DNA from: Bacteroidota bacterium
GTDB lineage: Bacteria > Bacteroidota > Bacteroidia > Flavobacteriales_F > PHOS-HE28
DNA length: 35,853 nucleotides
Assembly (NCBI GenBank): GCA_018266685.1
Contig: JAFDZY010000206.1
Span: 1 to 35,853, forward strand
Reading direction: 5' to 3'
Shown here piece by piece: positions 7,751-15,883 of this stretch. Numbering within the stretch: position 1 is the first letter of the stretch; every line of letters begins with the position of its first letter. The notes under the pieces are model-generated. The model was not told the origin of the DNA, did not search any database, and worked only from the letters and a program-made list of their open reading frames with translations. The translations under genes and the position numbers were made by a program.

Positions 7751-9361
7751 ATGAAACACCTGCTGATCTTCCTTCCCCTGCTGATCGCCTTGCCCACCTC
7801 TGCCCAACGTGTCCGGGAGCATCTGAAGCCTGAACAGCATGCCAACTCCGGCAGTGCGCGCGGAAGCGCCCCGGCGAACGATGATTGCGCGAACGCCCAG
7901 GCCATCACCGTTACTGCTGATTGCAGCGCGCCTGTCAGCGGCACCAACGCGGAGGCCACCCAGGATGGCCCAACACCGGGCTGCGATGAAGCGGGCACCT
8001 TCCTCGATGTATGGTACGTATTCAACCCCGGCAATACGGATACGGTATCGGTGTCGCTGATACCCGCCGACGCCAACGCACAGGACTGGAACCTTGGCGT
8101 GTACACCGCATGCGATGGAAACGAGACCGCGTGCCTGATCAACCCGGCAGCCCAGGTGAACGTGCCCGTGATCCCGAACACGGACAACTGGATCCGCGTC
8201 TGGGCGAACACCAGTTTTGCTCCCGGCGGCGATTTCACGCTCTGCGTGGCCGATCAGGTCAACTCCTCCGCGCCTGCCAACGACCTCTGCACCAACGCTG
8301 CGGTGCAGGCGGTCCCGATCGCCGGCAGTGCCACCTTCACCGGAAATTGTACGGGCGCCACTGACAGCGAAGGACTCGGCTTCCCTTCGGTTTGGGAGGC
8401 ATTCACATTGAATGAATGTGCGGACGTGAAGATCAGCTTCTGCGGCACCGCGCCGAAGATCCTGGATTTCTGGTTGCTGCTCTATACCGCGTGCACGGGC
8501 GGGGACTCGTTCCATTCCGGTTCCTATGACAGCACCGCCTGTGCCGACGGCAACTTCACGCTGTGCTATGCCAACCTCGCACCCGGCACCTACTACTATC
8601 CCATCGCAGCCACCTTCAACAACCCCGCGGCTTACACCATGCACGTTTCAGCCACGGCCTGCGGCACCGATGAAGCCCCGAACGATGAATGCCCCGGTGC
8701 CATTCCCCTCACTGCGCACCCCACTTGCACGCCGGAGTTCTTCACCAACACCTGCGCCACGCAAAGCATGCCTGCGGTCAATTGCGGCGGGTTCACGGGA
8801 ATTGCGAACGACGATGTATGGTACCGTTTCGTAGCCACTTCCACGGAAATGACCGTGGGCGGTGCGCCACACGGAAACATGGACATCGTGATGGAGCTGT
8901 TCTCCGGCAATTGTGATGCACTCAACTCGATCGCTTGTGGTGACGTGGGTGGCGAAGGTGTTGCGGACGACATGATCGCGACGGGACTTACCGTTGGCGA
9001 TACGTATTACTTCCGCGCGTACGACTTCCGGGCCCAGTATGCTTATGGTGATCCGGGGTACGACCTCTGCGTGGTGGACGGCCAGGGCAGTGGCGTGGGG
9101 GTGGAGGAGAACGCCTCCAGGCCCAACAACCTGTTCCCGAACCCGAACGATGGCGAGTTCACGATCATGACTCAACCTGGTGCCCGCGTTACGATGCGTA
9201 TCGTGGATGCGACCGGTCGCACCGTACTGAGCCGCATGCTCAATGCAGACGCTTCGGGAGCGGTGCGCCTCCACGAAGCGCATCACCTTACAGCCGGAGC
9301 CTACCAGCTGGTGCTTGACGCGCCCAAGGGCACCACGACCCACCGCTTGATCATCCACTGA
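7751..9361 (+). CDS. Secreted protein with three Cys-rich repeat domains and T9SS tail
   Basis: A 536-residue protein from ATG 7751 (MKHLLIFLPLLIALPTSAQ, a clear signal peptide). It holds three related beta-sandwich domains of about 120-140 residues, each opening with a short Cys motif: ANDDCANAQAI, ANDLCTNAAVQ and PNDECPGAIPL. Each contains a VWY/VWE-F strand (LDVWYVFNPG, PSVWEAFTL, DDVWYRFVA) and a closing LCV-type strand. The layout is common in large extracellular Bacteroidota proteins and is similar in style to bacterial pre-peptidase C-terminal domains. The end (NNLFPNPNDGEFTIMT, MRIVDATGRTVLSRML, LTAGAYQLVL) is a textbook T9SS type A sorting domain. It stops 6 bp before the next gene and heads a four-gene operon. 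Binding or adhesion is the likely role; no catalytic residues were seen. Confidence 0.88.
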   Translation: MKHLLIFLPLLIALPTSAQRVREHLKPEQHANSGSARGSAPANDDCANAQAITVTADCSAPVSGTNAEATQDGPTPGCDEAGTFLDVWYVFNPGNTDTVSVSLIPADANAQDWNLGVYTACDGNETACLINPAAQVNVPVIPNTDNWIRVWANTSFAPGGDFTLCVADQVNSSAPANDLCTNAAVQAVPIAGSATFTGNCTGATDSEGLGFPSVWEAFTLNECADVKISFCGTAPKILDFWLLLYTACTGGDSFHSGSYDSTACADGNFTLCYANLAPGTYYYPIAATFNNPAAYTMHVSATACGTDEAPNDECPGAIPLTAHPTCTPEFFTNTCATQSMPAVNCGGFTGIANDDVWYRFVATSTEMTVGGAPHGNMDIVMELFSGNCDALNSIACGDVGGEGVADDMIATGLTVGDTYYFRAYDFRAQYAYGDPGYDLCVVDGQGSGVGVEENASRPNNLFPNPNDGEFTIMTQPGARVTMRIVDATGRTVLSRMLNADASGAVRLHEAHHLTAGAYQLVLDAPKGTTTHRLIIH

Positions 9362-9367
9362 ACGACC

Positions 9368-10486
9368 ATGAGAAATTTCATCATCCTCTCGGCCGCTCTG
9401 CTCTGCGCAGCGCACACCGCACACGCCACGGACCGCGTGGTGAGCCCCACGGGCACGTACAACACCATCAGCAGCGCCATCGCGGCGAGCAGCGATGGGG
9501 ATCGGATACTGGTGGAGGCGGCGAACTACCCTGAACGGATCGCGGTGTCCAAGAGCATCACCTTCCTCCCCGCACTTGAAGGTGGTCGGTACACCTTGGA
9601 GGCACTCCGCCTTGATGGCGCCGATGGAAAAGCTGTTCATATAAGCGGTATGCGGCTGACCGACAACATCGCTGACATCGGCACGTACTCGACCCGGACC
9701 ACCTTCACCATGGTGGATTCGTACGCACGCAGCGTGATGCTCTACAACCCGTACATCCACGTCGAGTTGTATCGCGATACCATCCTCACCACGGTCCTGC
9801 TCAGCTCCGGTCGCCTTGTCGGATGCACGATCCCATCTGTTGCTGGAACTCCGGCAGTGATCGCGGTGGATGGGACCTCCTTGCTTCCTGATGACCTTGC
9901 CTTCATCGGAAATGTCATTGGTCTTACGAATTCAGGGAGTATTTCGATCGCCTCCGACAAACTATTCCGGATGGAGAACAACTTTATCCGGACAACAGGA
10001 ACCTCATCAGGACTGAGTATCGCCAGAACAACAGGACTGTTCACGCCGCTTTCCACGGTCATCAACAACACTTTCTACAAGCCCGTGTCCGCAGGTACGG
10101 TTGCGGTGACCAATTCAAACTCCCAGCAGTTCGCCTTGCTGGTGGCCAACAATGCCACGATCAACTTCCCCGATGGGGCGGCGCAAGGCTTCGCTGGCTG
10201 GACGCAATTGGTGCAATCGCACAACCTCTACGCGGCACCGTCGTGGATCGACCTGACGACGGGTCAGTCGCTGGCAGCTACCCCGCTCATTGACGCCGGC
10301 GATCCCGACCCCCGCTACCTGGACCTCGACCTCACCACCAACGATGTGGGCTGCTATGGCGGCAGCAACAGCCGCGCGAATTTCACCATGCCCATGGGCA
10401 GCGCGGTGGTGGGCTTCATGCAAGCGCCACGCGTCGTTTCGCAAGGCGATGCGGTCAACATCTCCGCCACCGGTTTCGATCGTTGA
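9368..10486 (+). CDS. Secreted right-handed beta-helix protein, paralogue 1
   Basis: A 372-residue protein with signal peptide MRNFIILSAALLCAAHTAHA. The mature part starts TDRVVSPTGTYNTISSAIAA, followed by DGDRILVEAANYPERI, the usual first coils of right-handed parallel beta-helix (pectate-lyase-like) proteins. The end, LIDAGDPDPRYLDLDLTT, DVGCYGGSNSRANF and GDAVNISATGFDR, matches the DxGxYGG cap seen at the end of such helices in Bacteroidota. No T9SS tail of the usual kind is present. It lies 6 bp after the preceding secreted gene and 21 bp before its paralogue. The first 45 mature residues and the last 60 are nearly shared with the paralogue, while the middle differs strongly. Glycan or surface binding is a guess. 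Confidence 0.85.
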   Translation: MRNFIILSAALLCAAHTAHATDRVVSPTGTYNTISSAIAASSDGDRILVEAANYPERIAVSKSITFLPALEGGRYTLEALRLDGADGKAVHISGMRLTDNIADIGTYSTRTTFTMVDSYARSVMLYNPYIHVELYRDTILTTVLLSSGRLVGCTIPSVAGTPAVIAVDGTSLLPDDLAFIGNVIGLTNSGSISIASDKLFRMENNFIRTTGTSSGLSIARTTGLFTPLSTVINNTFYKPVSAGTVAVTNSNSQQFALLVANNATINFPDGAAQGFAGWTQLVQSHNLYAAPSWIDLTTGQSLAATPLIDAGDPDPRYLDLDLTTNDVGCYGGSNSRANFTMPMGSAVVGFMQAPRVVSQGDAVNISATGFDR

Positions 10487-10507
10487 ACCACACTTCCATC
10501 CCCCAAC

Positions 10508-11662
10508 ATGCGCCATTCCCATACCCTCATCATCAGCTGCGCGTTCGCAAGCTCCAGCGTGCTCGCTACCGACCGCGTGGTGAGTCCCAACGGTACCTAC
10601 CCCACCATCAGCAGCGCAATCGCCGCGAGCGGTGATGGGGACCGGATACTGGTCACCAATGGTACGTACAACGAGAGCATCACCATCCCGAAAGCCCTCA
10701 CTATACTGCCAGAGCAGGAAGGAGGGCATTTTACATTGAACGGGAAGGTGGTTCTCCTAGGCGGAGAAGCAATGACAGTGAACTTGGCAGGAGTACGAAT
10801 GACCCAAGGGCTCAGTTTATCCGGACCCTGTTCCGCACCGACGAAATTGCAGGTGGTTGACTCATACGCGTCGAGCATCGACGTGCTCGATCCGTTCCTT
10901 CGGTTAGAAGCATACCGGGATACCATTGAAACACAGATCAGGTTCTCATCCGGGTCCATCATTGGGAATTGCATTGTTGGTAATTCCACTGCCGATAGTG
11001 GTATGATCGAACTTACAGGAAGCACCTCCTATGAGGGTTCGAACCACATCATTGGGAATAAGATCGGTGGGCCGTTCGCACCATCGGGGGTCTTCGGCCT
11101 GAGCATTGCTTCGGCAACGGTATGGCAGGTGGAGAACAACTTTATTGAAGTGAATAATACCGGAAACGCCGTCCTCTTGAACATACCTGCACACAACTTC
11201 ACAGTACCCTGCACGATTCTCAACAACACGCTGCGAACATCCGAAGATTCACCTCCTGGATTGAATGGCTTCCTCACCGCAGTCAACATGATTGGTTCGT
11301 TCCAATTGAATCTATGCACTGCCAATAATGCTTATATCAATTTTCCGCACGGTTGGATCGTCGGCACTCCGGGCTGGAGCCAACTGATCGATTCACACAA
11401 TTACTCTTGCATTCCTGGCATGATAGATGAAGGAACGGGCGCAGCCATGGTTGGCGGCGGATTAATTGACGCTGGCGATCCCGACCCCCGCTACCTGGAC
11501 CTGGACCTCACCACCAACGATGTGGGCTGCTACGGCGGCAGCAACAGCCGCGCGAATTTCACCACGCCCATGGGCAGCGCCGTGGTAGGCTTCATGAACG
11601 CGCCGCGCGTGGTGGCCCAGGGCGATGCGGTGAACATCAACGCGGTCGGTTTCGATCGCTGA
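10508..11662 (+). CDS. Secreted right-handed beta-helix protein, paralogue 2
   Basis: A 384-residue protein with signal peptide MRHSHTLIISCAFASSSVLA and mature start TDRVVSPNGTYPTISSAIAA, nearly identical to the gene before it. The central coils (DSYASSIDVLDPFLRLEAY, SIIGNCIVGNSTADSG, NHIIGNKIGG, NNFIEVNNTGNAV) have the N-rich turns of beta-helices. The last 60 residues, including DVGCYGGSNSRANFTTP and GDAVNINAVGFDR, are close to those of paralogue 1, and the DNA is about 90% identical there by eye. The central part is visibly less GC-rich than the ends. It is evidently a tandem duplicate whose middle diverged or whose ends were homogenised. It lies 12 bp before the repeat protein and has no recognised catalytic site. 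Confidence 0.85.
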   Translation: MRHSHTLIISCAFASSSVLATDRVVSPNGTYPTISSAIAASGDGDRILVTNGTYNESITIPKALTILPEQEGGHFTLNGKVVLLGGEAMTVNLAGVRMTQGLSLSGPCSAPTKLQVVDSYASSIDVLDPFLRLEAYRDTIETQIRFSSGSIIGNCIVGNSTADSGMIELTGSTSYEGSNHIIGNKIGGPFAPSGVFGLSIASATVWQVENNFIEVNNTGNAVLLNIPAHNFTVPCTILNNTLRTSEDSPPGLNGFLTAVNMIGSFQLNLCTANNAYINFPHGWIVGTPGWSQLIDSHNYSCIPGMIDEGTGAAMVGGGLIDAGDPDPRYLDLDLTTNDVGCYGGSNSRANFTTPMGSAVVGFMNAPRVVAQGDAVNINAVGFDR

Positions 11663-11674
11663 ACATTCCATGCC

Positions 11675-13882
11675 ATGAGACGTTCATCCTTCCTCATCGC
11701 TCTTGCCACTTCCTTGGGACTGCATGCGCAGAACCCGCACCTTGTTCAGGCGGAATGGTATCTCGGCAACGATCCCGGTGAAGGGCTAGGTACAGCCATG
11801 CAGGTGGCAGATGGCTCGTGGAACGAAGTCCTCGAGGAGGTGATCGCCAGCTTACCGCCCGGCTCGCCCGGTGATGTGGTGCTCAGCGTGCGGGTGAAAG
11901 GCGCGAACGGCTTTTGGAGCAGCGCGTTCCGAAGCGTGGTTCACACGGGCGCAGCGCTCACGGCCCGGCAGGTGCTTGTGCAGCAAGGCGAATACTACTG
12001 GGATACCGACCCCGGTACGGGCAACGGCTCTCCGTTGCTGGCCTTCGATGGCGACTTCAACAGCGCGCTTGAAACAGCGATCGCAGCGGACAACAGCATC
12101 ACGCCCGGCGCGCATCGCCTCTTCGTGCGCGTGATGGGTGCGGACAATGCATGGAGCGCGCCCTACACGCAGGTGGTGCAGGTGAACTCACCGCTTGTCG
12201 CGCGCAGCGTTGTTGTGCAGCAGGGTGAATTCTTCTTCGATAGCGATCCTGGCGAAGGCAACGCCACACCGTTGTTCGCCTTCGATGGCAACTGGAACGA
12301 TGCGCTGGAGACCGGTATGGCCAGCGCGAGTTCACCGGCCATGGGCGACCATCTGCTCTACATCCGGATGCGCTCGGCGGACGGGCAGTGGAGCAACGAG
12401 TACAAGACCGTGCTGCATGTCGGTCCGCAGCTCACCGCGCGACCGGTCATGGTGCAAGCCGCCGAGTACTTCTGGGGAACAGACCCCGGTGAAGGTGCTG
12501 GACTGCCCATGCTCGCCTTCGATGGCGACTTCAACAGTGCGCTCGAGCAGGCCGATATCGCCTCGAACGGCGCAACGCTCGGCGACAATGTGCTCGGCGT
12601 GCGCGTGCGCGGGGCAGACAACAACTGGAGCGCCGTGTTCCATAGCATCGTGCATGTGGGACCGCAACTGACCGTACGTGATGTGCGCATCCAACTCGGC
12701 GAGTTCTTCTTCGACACCGATCCGGGCGAAGGCAACGGAACCGTGCTGGCCGCATTCAATGGCGCATGGGACGAGGCGATCGAACAGGGGATCGCTGATG
12801 CGCCGTCCCCAATACAAGGAGACCACTTGCTCCATGTGCGCATGCAAGGGGCCGATGGCACTTGGAGCAACGCGTACAAGGCCGTGGTGCATGTGAGCGC
12901 ACCGCTCAGCGCCCGGCCGGTCGCAGTGCAGAGCGGAGAATACTACTGGGATACGGACCCCGGTGCGGGCAGCGGCATTCCGCTCACCGCGCAGGATGGG
13001 AGTTTCGATCAGGCGCTGGAAGTGGCCGTGCAGGATGCAGCGGAAGTACTGTCCGCCGGCCCACACGTGCTTGGAGTGCGGGTACTCGGCAGCGATGGCG
13101 GCTGGAGTGCGCCGTTCCAACAGGTGGTACACGTTACCGCGCCACAGGTACAAAACCTGCCGGTCGCCCTGAGTGCGTTTCTCCAAGGCCCCATGACCAA
13201 TTCAACGACCATGAGCGATGCACTGCGCACGGGCGGCCTCATCCCGCTTTCCGAGCCCTTTACCGCGCTGGGTTACACCCACATGGGCAGCGGCGGTGAA
13301 ACGATCGACCCGCTCGTGCTCAACACCATGTACGGCGTGGTGGATTGGATCTTCGTGGAGCTGCGCGACAAGCACGACCCCGCCTTGGTGCTGCAGACCC
13401 GCTGCGGACTCATCACGCGCAACGGAAGCATCGTAAGCACGGACGGCTACTCGAACATCTCCTTCCATATCGCGCCCGGTGACTACCATATCGCCGTGCG
13501 GCACCGCAATCACCTGGCCGCGATGACCGCCTTTCCGCTGGCGCTTAGCCCCAGCGGTGCGGCGCTGGACCTGCGGCTGCTCAGCACCCCGGTGTACGGC
13601 ACCGAGGCACGGGCTTTGGCATTCGGGAAGGCTGCCCTCTGGAGCGGGGACGTGAACGGCGACAGCGAAGTGAAATACACCGGTTCCGGGAATGACCGGG
13701 ACCTCATTCTCACTGCTGTTGGGGGAACAACGCCCACACTCACCACCACCGGATATCGCAGGGAGGATGTGAACATGGACGGCACCGTGAAATACACCGG
13801 AAGCGCAAATGACCGTGACCCCATCCTGATGAACATCGGCGGAGCTGCACCCACTCAAGTGCGTGTGGCCCTGCTACCCTGA
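11675..13882 (+). CDS. Secreted protein with six 79-residue DTDPG repeats and dockerin-like end
   Basis: A 735-residue protein with signal peptide MRRSSFLIALATSLGLHAQ. Six repeats begin at about residues 24, 102, 181, 260, 339 and 418, a period of 79. Each has VQxGE(Y/F)(Y/F)(W/F)DTDPGxGxG, a short acidic helix (FDGDFNSALET) and a GxHxLxVRxxGxDxxWSxxF strand. Such EYFFDTDPG/GxHxLxVRxxD modules are frequent in Bacteroidota extracellular proteins, often beside beta-helix proteins as here; I do not know an assigned function. Residues 495-650 form another beta domain (SDALRTGGLIPL, DWIFVELRDKHDP, YHIAVRHRNHL). The end carries two calcium-loop-like repeats, GDVNGDSEVKYTG and EDVNMDGTVKYTG, each followed by NDRD. 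It is the last gene of the secreted operon. Confidence 0.85.
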   Translation: MRRSSFLIALATSLGLHAQNPHLVQAEWYLGNDPGEGLGTAMQVADGSWNEVLEEVIASLPPGSPGDVVLSVRVKGANGFWSSAFRSVVHTGAALTARQVLVQQGEYYWDTDPGTGNGSPLLAFDGDFNSALETAIAADNSITPGAHRLFVRVMGADNAWSAPYTQVVQVNSPLVARSVVVQQGEFFFDSDPGEGNATPLFAFDGNWNDALETGMASASSPAMGDHLLYIRMRSADGQWSNEYKTVLHVGPQLTARPVMVQAAEYFWGTDPGEGAGLPMLAFDGDFNSALEQADIASNGATLGDNVLGVRVRGADNNWSAVFHSIVHVGPQLTVRDVRIQLGEFFFDTDPGEGNGTVLAAFNGAWDEAIEQGIADAPSPIQGDHLLHVRMQGADGTWSNAYKAVVHVSAPLSARPVAVQSGEYYWDTDPGAGSGIPLTAQDGSFDQALEVAVQDAAEVLSAGPHVLGVRVLGSDGGWSAPFQQVVHVTAPQVQNLPVALSAFLQGPMTNSTTMSDALRTGGLIPLSEPFTALGYTHMGSGGETIDPLVLNTMYGVVDWIFVELRDKHDPALVLQTRCGLITRNGSIVSTDGYSNISFHIAPGDYHIAVRHRNHLAAMTAFPLALSPSGAALDLRLLSTPVYGTEARALAFGKAALWSGDVNGDSEVKYTGSGNDRDLILTAVGGTTPTLTTTGYRREDVNMDGTVKYTGSANDRDPILMNIGGAAPTQVRVALLP

Positions 13883-13883
13883 T

Positions 13884-13908
13884 CCGGACAGTCGCCACCG
13901 CTGTCCGG
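13884..13908. terminator. Hairpin after the secreted operon, possible terminator
   Basis: A perfect 8-bp stem, CCGGACAG with CTGTCCGG, closes a 9-base loop starting 2 bp after the operon's stop codon. There is no T run after it, so it may act as an mRNA end-stabilising hairpin rather than an intrinsic terminator. Confidence 0.45.
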
Positions 13909-13995
13909 CAGGGCTATGTGGTAGTCGCAGCGCCGGACATGTGCAGCGGTCGAGGTCACCTATGAGACGATGAGCATTGGAGGATGCGGGGTGCC

Positions 13996-14184
13996 TAATA
14001 CCAATTAGACATTCAATTCCGGCCAAAGGATGCGCAGCTATTTTTTCGTAGGGCGATCCGTGACGGGCATTGCGTAGCGGTGCCTACGGAACGCATGGCA
14101 AGGAGAAGCCATGCGGAAAAAGCGCCTGCGTCCCGTTTGCGTGGAGCAAGCAGATCGGCTGATGTTGAATGTCCAATTGGTTTA
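13996..14184. mobile_element. MITE-like element with 18-bp terminal inverted repeats
   Basis: TACCAATTAGACATTCAA near the left end (13999-14016) is matched, inverted, by TTGAATGTCCAATTGGTT (14165-14182) at 16 of 18 positions. The roughly 190-bp interior has no reading frame of note. It contains a perfect hairpin CGCATGGC/GCCATGCG (14092-14099 and 14108-14115) and a weaker pair CGTAGG/CCTACG (14047-14052 and 14083-14088). Just outside the right end, CCAATTGGTTT (14173-14183) pairs with AAACCATTGG (14200-14209). The size, inverted ends and internal folding fit a non-autonomous miniature element, or a structured repeat family. No transposase is nearby and target duplications were not identified. 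It occupies the 399-bp gap 13883-14281; the rest of that gap shows no gene. Confidence 0.6.
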
Positions 14185-14281
14185 AGTCAAATTGGCATCA
14201 AACCATTGGAGCGTAGCCTTCATGAGGCCCTTGCGGGCATTCTCCAACTGAAGCATCAAACGACAGCGAGGGCACGGCCGT

Positions 14282-15796
14282 TCATGGCCGCATCACGCGC
14301 AACAGCGGCGAACGCACATGTTCATCGCGCACGAAATAGAGGCCCTTGGCCACATTGCGGTACACTGCATCCAATGCCGAAGGATCGCCACATGCCAACA
14401 TGCGGCCTTGATGGTCGGTCAACACCAAGTGATGGGGTGCGCCAGGAAGTATTCCCGTGAGCCGCTCGGCGATCACTGCTTGTGCATAGGTGGTCGGTGG
14501 TATTTCCGGTACTGTGGTCGCATCGTCCAGTCGAAATGCCGTGACCGAAAGCTCGGTGTGCTCGTTGAGTATGTTGAGCGTGTCGAAGGTGGCGGCGGAG
14601 AGAAGGAACAGGGTGTCGCCAGCGATCGCTGCGGCATGCAGGATGTCGTGCGTATTGGTGACGGCGTCGTTGAAAAGGATGTGGGAGGTGGGATCACCGA
14701 TCGATCCGTCGAAGCGGGAAACCTCGATGTCCTGACCGATGGTGCTTCCATCCTTGCGGCCATTCACCACCACCACGCCGTCTGACGCCGGTAGGATGCG
14801 CATGCCGGGGTAGTACGAATAGATGTACGCCGTATCGCCCCATTGCGGTTCGAGCATTGCATCGTAGCGGAGCAGGAACCGGTTGGTGGTGGCGATGTAG
14901 GCCGCGTGGTCCTTCACCAGCAGGTCGCCAAGTACCGGTGTGATGGCCAAGGTGTCCACATTCCCGAACAAGGGCTGGCCTGTGCTCACGGAGCGGAACG
15001 ACAGCCGCAACTGCCCGCCCCATGTGGTGATGGCGGTGAGCAGCGAATCCTCCGCCCAGGGCACGGTGATGGCCGTGGCGTTCACCAGGAAGCCGGTGGT
15101 ATCGGTGAGGTAGGTGCTCCACACCACGCTCAGGTCATTGGTGTCGATCAGCGCCTCCCAAGGCACCGGTGTGAATGCATCCGGGTGCTGCACCATGGCA
15201 TCCACCAGCACCCCGCGACCGGGAATGAAGTGCGCATGCAGGTCCTGCACGGGGTGAGGCATCAGCATGCTCTGCTCCATGGTCACGCCAAACGTTTGCT
15301 CAACAGCCATCACGTGCAGAAAGGTGCTGTCGTTCCGCGTACCTGCCGCCACTACCCACGCCTTGGTTGAGAAGCCGCCACCCACCGGCTGCGTGGCATG
15401 TTCCACCTCGAAACCATGAAAGGCGTAAGACCAGTGGAGCACTGGTCCGTCGAGGTCGATGCCGAGGATACGCAACCCTTGCCCGCCGTTGATCACACAC
15501 TGGTAGGCCAGCAGCGCGCCACCACCCAGGAAGCAGGAGCCACCGTCGAAGAGCACCGTGTCCGGATGCGAAAAGGACCAGAGCGTGGTGCCGTCCGTCC
15601 GGAGTAGATCGAGCGATGCGTTGTGGTTGAACCCACGGCCTGCGAGCAGGCTGTCATGGCGCAGTAGGAGGCCCAGGCCCACATCACCGAACCCGTCCTG
15701 GTCGCCGGTGTTGTCGTGGCGCACGGTCCAGAGCTGCGTCTGGGCGCCGAGTGAAAGCACGGATATCAGCAACACGAGGAGGAAAGTTGGTCTCAT
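14282..15796 (-). CDS. Secreted beta-rich protein with divergent T9SS-like tail
   Basis: A 504-residue protein from ATG 15796 (MRPTFLLVLLISVLSLGAQ, a signal peptide). The body consists of repeated beta-strand stretches such as LWTVRHDNTGDQDGFGDVG, LDLLRTDGTTLWSFSHPD, LLRYDAMLEPQWGD and IEVSRFDGSIGD. This is the pattern of a beta-propeller of the kind that reads like quantities over time (LLxxDGxxxW). The last 65 residues (YAQAVIAERLTGILPG, HHLVLTDHQGRMLACG, AKGLYFVRDE) resemble a T9SS type A sorting domain with a weak N-terminal motif. The ligand and role are unknown. It is on the same strand as the MFS gene upstream (87 bp away), so co-transcription is possible. Confidence 0.75.
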   Translation of the reverse strand: MRPTFLLVLLISVLSLGAQTQLWTVRHDNTGDQDGFGDVGLGLLLRHDSLLAGRGFNHNASLDLLRTDGTTLWSFSHPDTVLFDGGSCFLGGGALLAYQCVINGGQGLRILGIDLDGPVLHWSYAFHGFEVEHATQPVGGGFSTKAWVVAAGTRNDSTFLHVMAVEQTFGVTMEQSMLMPHPVQDLHAHFIPGRGVLVDAMVQHPDAFTPVPWEALIDTNDLSVVWSTYLTDTTGFLVNATAITVPWAEDSLLTAITTWGGQLRLSFRSVSTGQPLFGNVDTLAITPVLGDLLVKDHAAYIATTNRFLLRYDAMLEPQWGDTAYIYSYYPGMRILPASDGVVVVNGRKDGSTIGQDIEVSRFDGSIGDPTSHILFNDAVTNTHDILHAAAIAGDTLFLLSAATFDTLNILNEHTELSVTAFRLDDATTVPEIPPTTYAQAVIAERLTGILPGAPHHLVLTDHQGRMLACGDPSALDAVYRNVAKGLYFVRDEHVRSPLLRVMRP

Positions 15797-15883
15797 GGGT
15801 GCAATACATACTGAAGACGGAAGCAAGGTGGTCGGCGGTGCTTGAGCCCCGTCCTTTGCTCCAGTGCGGTACCGGTCACTGGA

